Origin: an uncultured Saprospiraceae bacterium
GTDB lineage: Bacteria > Bacteroidota > Bacteroidia > Chitinophagales > Saprospiraceae
Reading direction: 5' to 3'
Assembly: GCA_937959095.1 (NCBI GenBank)
Contig: CALGLY010000820.1
Span: 1 to 8,412 of the forward strand
Length of the DNA: 8,412 nucleotides
Part shown: positions 5,705 through 8,412 of the stretch, piece by piece
How the letters are laid out: every line of letters starts with the position of its first letter
Position numbering within the stretch: the stretch's first letter is position 1
Program-made: the position numbers and the translations under genes
The notes under the pieces: model-generated
What the model was told of the DNA's origin: nothing
What the model saw: only the letters and a program-made list of their open reading frames with translations
Database searches by the model: none

Positions 5705-8412
5705 ATGAAAAAGCACATCTTCAACACCTTTACAGTATTTGCATTATTTCTGATAAATGTAAGCGTTCTACAAGCGCAAACGATTACTGAAAAACCAGAT
5801 TGGCATTTCTTTAGCAAAGCCCTCATTCCTGAACCTTCTTCTGATATACCCGATTGGGTGAAACCACTCTATGGAACAGAAGTAAATATCGCAGCGGTAG
5901 AACTGGCAATGCTTGATTATTATACGGCAAAGGACGGCTTCAAGCGCGATACCTATAGTCGATTTTTTCAGCGATGGGCAGATGCTGCCACGCCTTATCT
6001 GGATGAAAATGGGAATGTTCGGAACTGGAATACCCCCGAGCTATTACAAGAACAAAATAAACCCAAAGCAAGCCGAAATGACAATACTAAAAGCGCAGGC
6101 AGTTGGTCATTTCTAGGCCCAGAGGAGACCTATTGGCGCGCCGATAATTCAAATTCAGGGACTGCTAATTGGCAAGTCAATGTCTATGCGTTTGCGATTG
6201 CGCCTTCCAATCCGAATATCCTTTATGCAGGCACAGAAACAGGAGGCTTTTTCAAGACAATGGATAAGGGATTGAATTGGACATTTGTGGCAAAGGATTA
6301 CAACTTTGGAGCAAATCAGCAGTCCATTAGTGTACATCCAACGGATTCGAATACCATTCTAGTAGGAACAAATAGCAACATCCTAAAAAGTACCGATGGT
6401 GGCACCAACTGGTCGATTGTATATACGCAAAGTGGTTTGGCTTGCACCGATTTGGAATATCACCCAACGAATCCAAATCGTATTTTTGCAAGCACCGAAA
6501 AAGGCTTATTGCGCTCCGACAATGGTGGCACAACTTGGAATCTGATTTTGACCCAAGAATTTTATGATATAGAATTTCAGCCGAGCAATCCAAACCAACT
6601 CTACGCACTAGGCCACGATACCGCTACGGGACAGTATGTATTGTATAAATCGACGAATGGTGGCTTAGGCTTCAATCAAAGTATGAGTGGCTGGGGAACG
6701 ATTTATGAACGTTCAGGCGGAAAACTGGCAGTGAGTGCTGCCAATGCAGATTATGTCTATGCTATTCTTTTGACGGATGATAATGCTGGCGGCAATGAAA
6801 AGCCCTACCTCCAAAAAAGTACCGATGGTGGCACAACTTGGACAACCGCAGCTACTGGAACAACCACCGCTTTCGAGATGAATAATGGGCAAGGCTATTA
6901 TGATTTATCCATTTTAATTTCGCCGAGTAATGCAGAACATATCATAGTAGGGACGCAACAGATTTATCGTTCCACGAATGGCGGCACGTCCTTTACAAAC
7001 CTTACCAGCTTTGGCAATACTCCAATTATGCTGCACCCCGATATTCAAGACTCAAAGTGTATCGGTGGTGATTGTTGGATTTCTACGGATGGCGGCATGG
7101 CATATTCTAGCGATTTTTTTGATAATCCGACCAATTATTCCATACGAAATAAAGGCATTGCAGCTAGCCATTTTTGGGGCTATTCGCAAGGCTGGAACGA
7201 AGATATGTTCGTCGGTGGTCGCTATCACAATGGCAATACCGCTTGGCATGAAAACTACCCTACAGGGCAAACGCTACGCATGGGCGGTGCGGAAAGTGCA
7301 ACGGGCTGGATACTGTACGGGCGCAATCGCAAAGCTTATTTCGATGACATCGGTAGCTACACTATTCCAATGGCGATAAATGACGCACCAACCCAAGATT
7401 TTGCCTTCACCAAACACCCTAATAAAGTCTATGGACGCACTACGAGTCGCTTGCTGAATCACCCTGAAAATGCCGCGATTTATTTCACTGGCGAAGGCAA
7501 TGATTTCTGGAAATCGGTGGATGCAGGAGTGAGTTGGACTTCCTTGAAAAACTTCGGAGAACAAGTGTGGTGGTTTGAAATAAGTAGAAGTAATCCTGAT
7601 GTGATTTATACCTTCACGAATAGTGGCTTTCATAAAACGACCGATGGAGGTACTTCTTGGAGCAATATAAGTGCTCAATTACCTGCTGGTTTTGGGTATC
7701 ATAGCCGTGGACGCGTGACCGTAGACGGACGCGATGAAAACACCCTTTGGATTGTCCGATACAATGGCGGCAATGGCGCAAAAGTTTATAAATCCACCAA
7801 CGGTGGTGCAAGCTGGAGTAATTGGACTACCACTACGCTAAATGGACGAAATTTTAGTTGCCTAGTACACGCACTCGGAACAGATGGCGGCCTTTATTTA
7901 GCTTCCACTAGCGGAAATAATGGCGTAGCTTCCAAAGTATTTTATCGAAATAATAGTGCTTCCGATTGGACGGATTGTTCTTCTAATTTTCCTGCGGGTA
8001 TGGACGCGCTCAAAGCTGTCCCTTTTTATAGAGATAGCAAAATTCGGATAGCAGGTACGCTAAGTGTGTGGGAAATGGATTTGGTAGAGACACCCAACAT
8101 CATAGCACAACCCATGATTGCCGCAGAAAGCGAACTGAAATGTGGACAAGATATTCCATTTGATTGTTATTCTGTCTTGGATCATGCAGCTGCGTCTTGG
8201 TCTTGGTCGTTTCCTAGTGCCGCTTATGTGAGTTCTACGACTATCCGAAACCCTGTGGTGCGCTATGATAGCCCTGGCAATTATACAGCAACGTTGACCA
8301 TCACAAGGGGCGTAGAAATGGATAGTAAAACGATAGATGTAATGGTAGGTACAGGTGGCACTTGTGTAAATGGCATGGTCATTGACCCTAGCAACGATAG
8401 TGATAATGATGG
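5705..8412 (+). CDS. Large secreted Asp-box (sortilin/VPS10-like) beta-propeller protein with PKD domain, 3' partial
   Basis: The frame opens at ATG 5705 and has no stop before the right edge (902 full codons). Residues 1-24 form a Sec signal peptide (MKKH, a hydrophobic stretch FTVFALFLINVSVL, probable cleavage after LQA). No lipobox Cys follows, so the product is exported rather than a lipoprotein. A region of about 130 residues with no recognised fold leads into ten Asp-box-like motifs (S/T-x-D/N-x-G-x-x-W/F/Y) starting at residues 185, 229, 271, 316, 372, 423, 460, 604, 645 and 697. Examples are STDGGTNW, SDNGGTTW and TTDGGTSW. Asp boxes mark blade turns in sortilin/VPS10-type and sialidase-like propellers; no sialidase catalytic set was recognised, so no enzymatic role is claimed. 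A PKD domain follows at about 803-882 (WSWSFPSA, NPVVRYDSPGNYTATLTI), and then DSDNDG, a calcium-loop-like acidic stretch, at the edge. A type IX secretion signal would be expected beyond the window. Ligand and function are unknown. Confidence 0.9.
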   Translation, partial: MKKHIFNTFTVFALFLINVSVLQAQTITEKPDWHFFSKALIPEPSSDIPDWVKPLYGTEVNIAAVELAMLDYYTAKDGFKRDTYSRFFQRWADAATPYLDENGNVRNWNTPELLQEQNKPKASRNDNTKSAGSWSFLGPEETYWRADNSNSGTANWQVNVYAFAIAPSNPNILYAGTETGGFFKTMDKGLNWTFVAKDYNFGANQQSISVHPTDSNTILVGTNSNILKSTDGGTNWSIVYTQSGLACTDLEYHPTNPNRIFASTEKGLLRSDNGGTTWNLILTQEFYDIEFQPSNPNQLYALGHDTATGQYVLYKSTNGGLGFNQSMSGWGTIYERSGGKLAVSAANADYVYAILLTDDNAGGNEKPYLQKSTDGGTTWTTAATGTTTAFEMNNGQGYYDLSILISPSNAEHIIVGTQQIYRSTNGGTSFTNLTSFGNTPIMLHPDIQDSKCIGGDCWISTDGGMAYSSDFFDNPTNYSIRNKGIAASHFWGYSQGWNEDMFVGGRYHNGNTAWHENYPTGQTLRMGGAESATGWILYGRNRKAYFDDIGSYTIPMAINDAPTQDFAFTKHPNKVYGRTTSRLLNHPENAAIYFTGEGNDFWKSVDAGVSWTSLKNFGEQVWWFEISRSNPDVIYTFTNSGFHKTTDGGTSWSNISAQLPAGFGYHSRGRVTVDGRDENTLWIVRYNGGNGAKVYKSTNGGASWSNWTTTTLNGRNFSCLVHALGTDGGLYLASTSGNNGVASKVFYRNNSASDWTDCSSNFPAGMDALKAVPFYRDSKIRIAGTLSVWEMDLVETPNIIAQPMIAAESELKCGQDIPFDCYSVLDHAAASWSWSFPSAAYVSSTTIRNPVVRYDSPGNYTATLTITRGVEMDSKTIDVMVGTGGTCVNGMVIDPSNDSDND

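Noticed and set aside
5521..5790. 89-residue + frame between recQ and the Asp-box gene
   Set aside because: It is translated through the three palindromes and overlaps the signal-peptide codons of the real gene in another frame. Its Cys/Arg-rich start simply encodes hairpin B.
5626..6608. Several minus-strand frames of 60-93 residues and a + frame at 5913-6116
   Set aside because: All overlap the continuous Asp-box reading frame, which shows a signal peptide and repeated motifs. These are shadow frames.
6978..7811. 133-residue + frame and 134-, 72- and 65-residue minus frames
   Set aside because: They fall inside the Asp-box gene, whose frame is open from 5705 to the window end. Despite their length they show no conserved motif and are products of its codon usage.

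Overview
The window reads as a chromosomal segment of a Gram-negative member of the Bacteroidota, probably environmental. The evidence is a KDO-pathway sugar-phosphate isomerase (so an LPS outer membrane), a RecQ helicase with the extra C-terminal helix-turn-helix region usual in this phylum, and a very large secreted Asp-box/PKD protein of the kind these bacteria export. Start sites lack strong Shine-Dalgarno sequences and sit in A-rich contexts, which also fits. The class or genus cannot be fixed from this sequence.

Layout. Positions 1-311 (+) are the C-terminal part of a phospho-receiver domain, cut by the left edge and most likely the tail of a hybrid sensor kinase. It meets kdsD (minus strand, 303-1328) tail to tail, with the two stop regions overlapping by 9 bp. 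kdsD (arabinose-5-phosphate isomerase, SIS plus two CBS domains) diverges from gdhA (1530-2879, +), an NADP-type hexameric glutamate dehydrogenase. The shared upstream region holds a perfect 9-bp inverted repeat. gdhA ends in a perfect 14-bp hairpin. A gene-poor stretch of about 340 bp follows, with a weakly structured segment and a start-less open frame, and then recQ (3221-5431, +), which has a textbook intrinsic terminator. From 5520 to 5640 there is a cluster of three evenly spaced palindromes resembling a REP/BIME-type intergenic element. The last gene starts at 5705 and stays open to the right edge (at least 902 codons). It encodes a signal peptide, ten Asp-box motifs of a sortilin/VPS10-like beta-propeller, a PKD domain and an acidic DSDNDG stretch at the edge.

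The genes do not form one pathway. They are housekeeping functions (envelope sugar synthesis, ammonium assimilation, DNA repair) next to a surface or secreted protein and a signalling fragment, each apparently its own transcription unit. I found no mobile element with a transposase, no CRISPR array, no RNA gene and no convincing new multi-gene system. The most unusual items are the palindrome cluster at 5520-5640, the inverted repeat between kdsD and gdhA, and the unfinished Asp-box/PKD protein.
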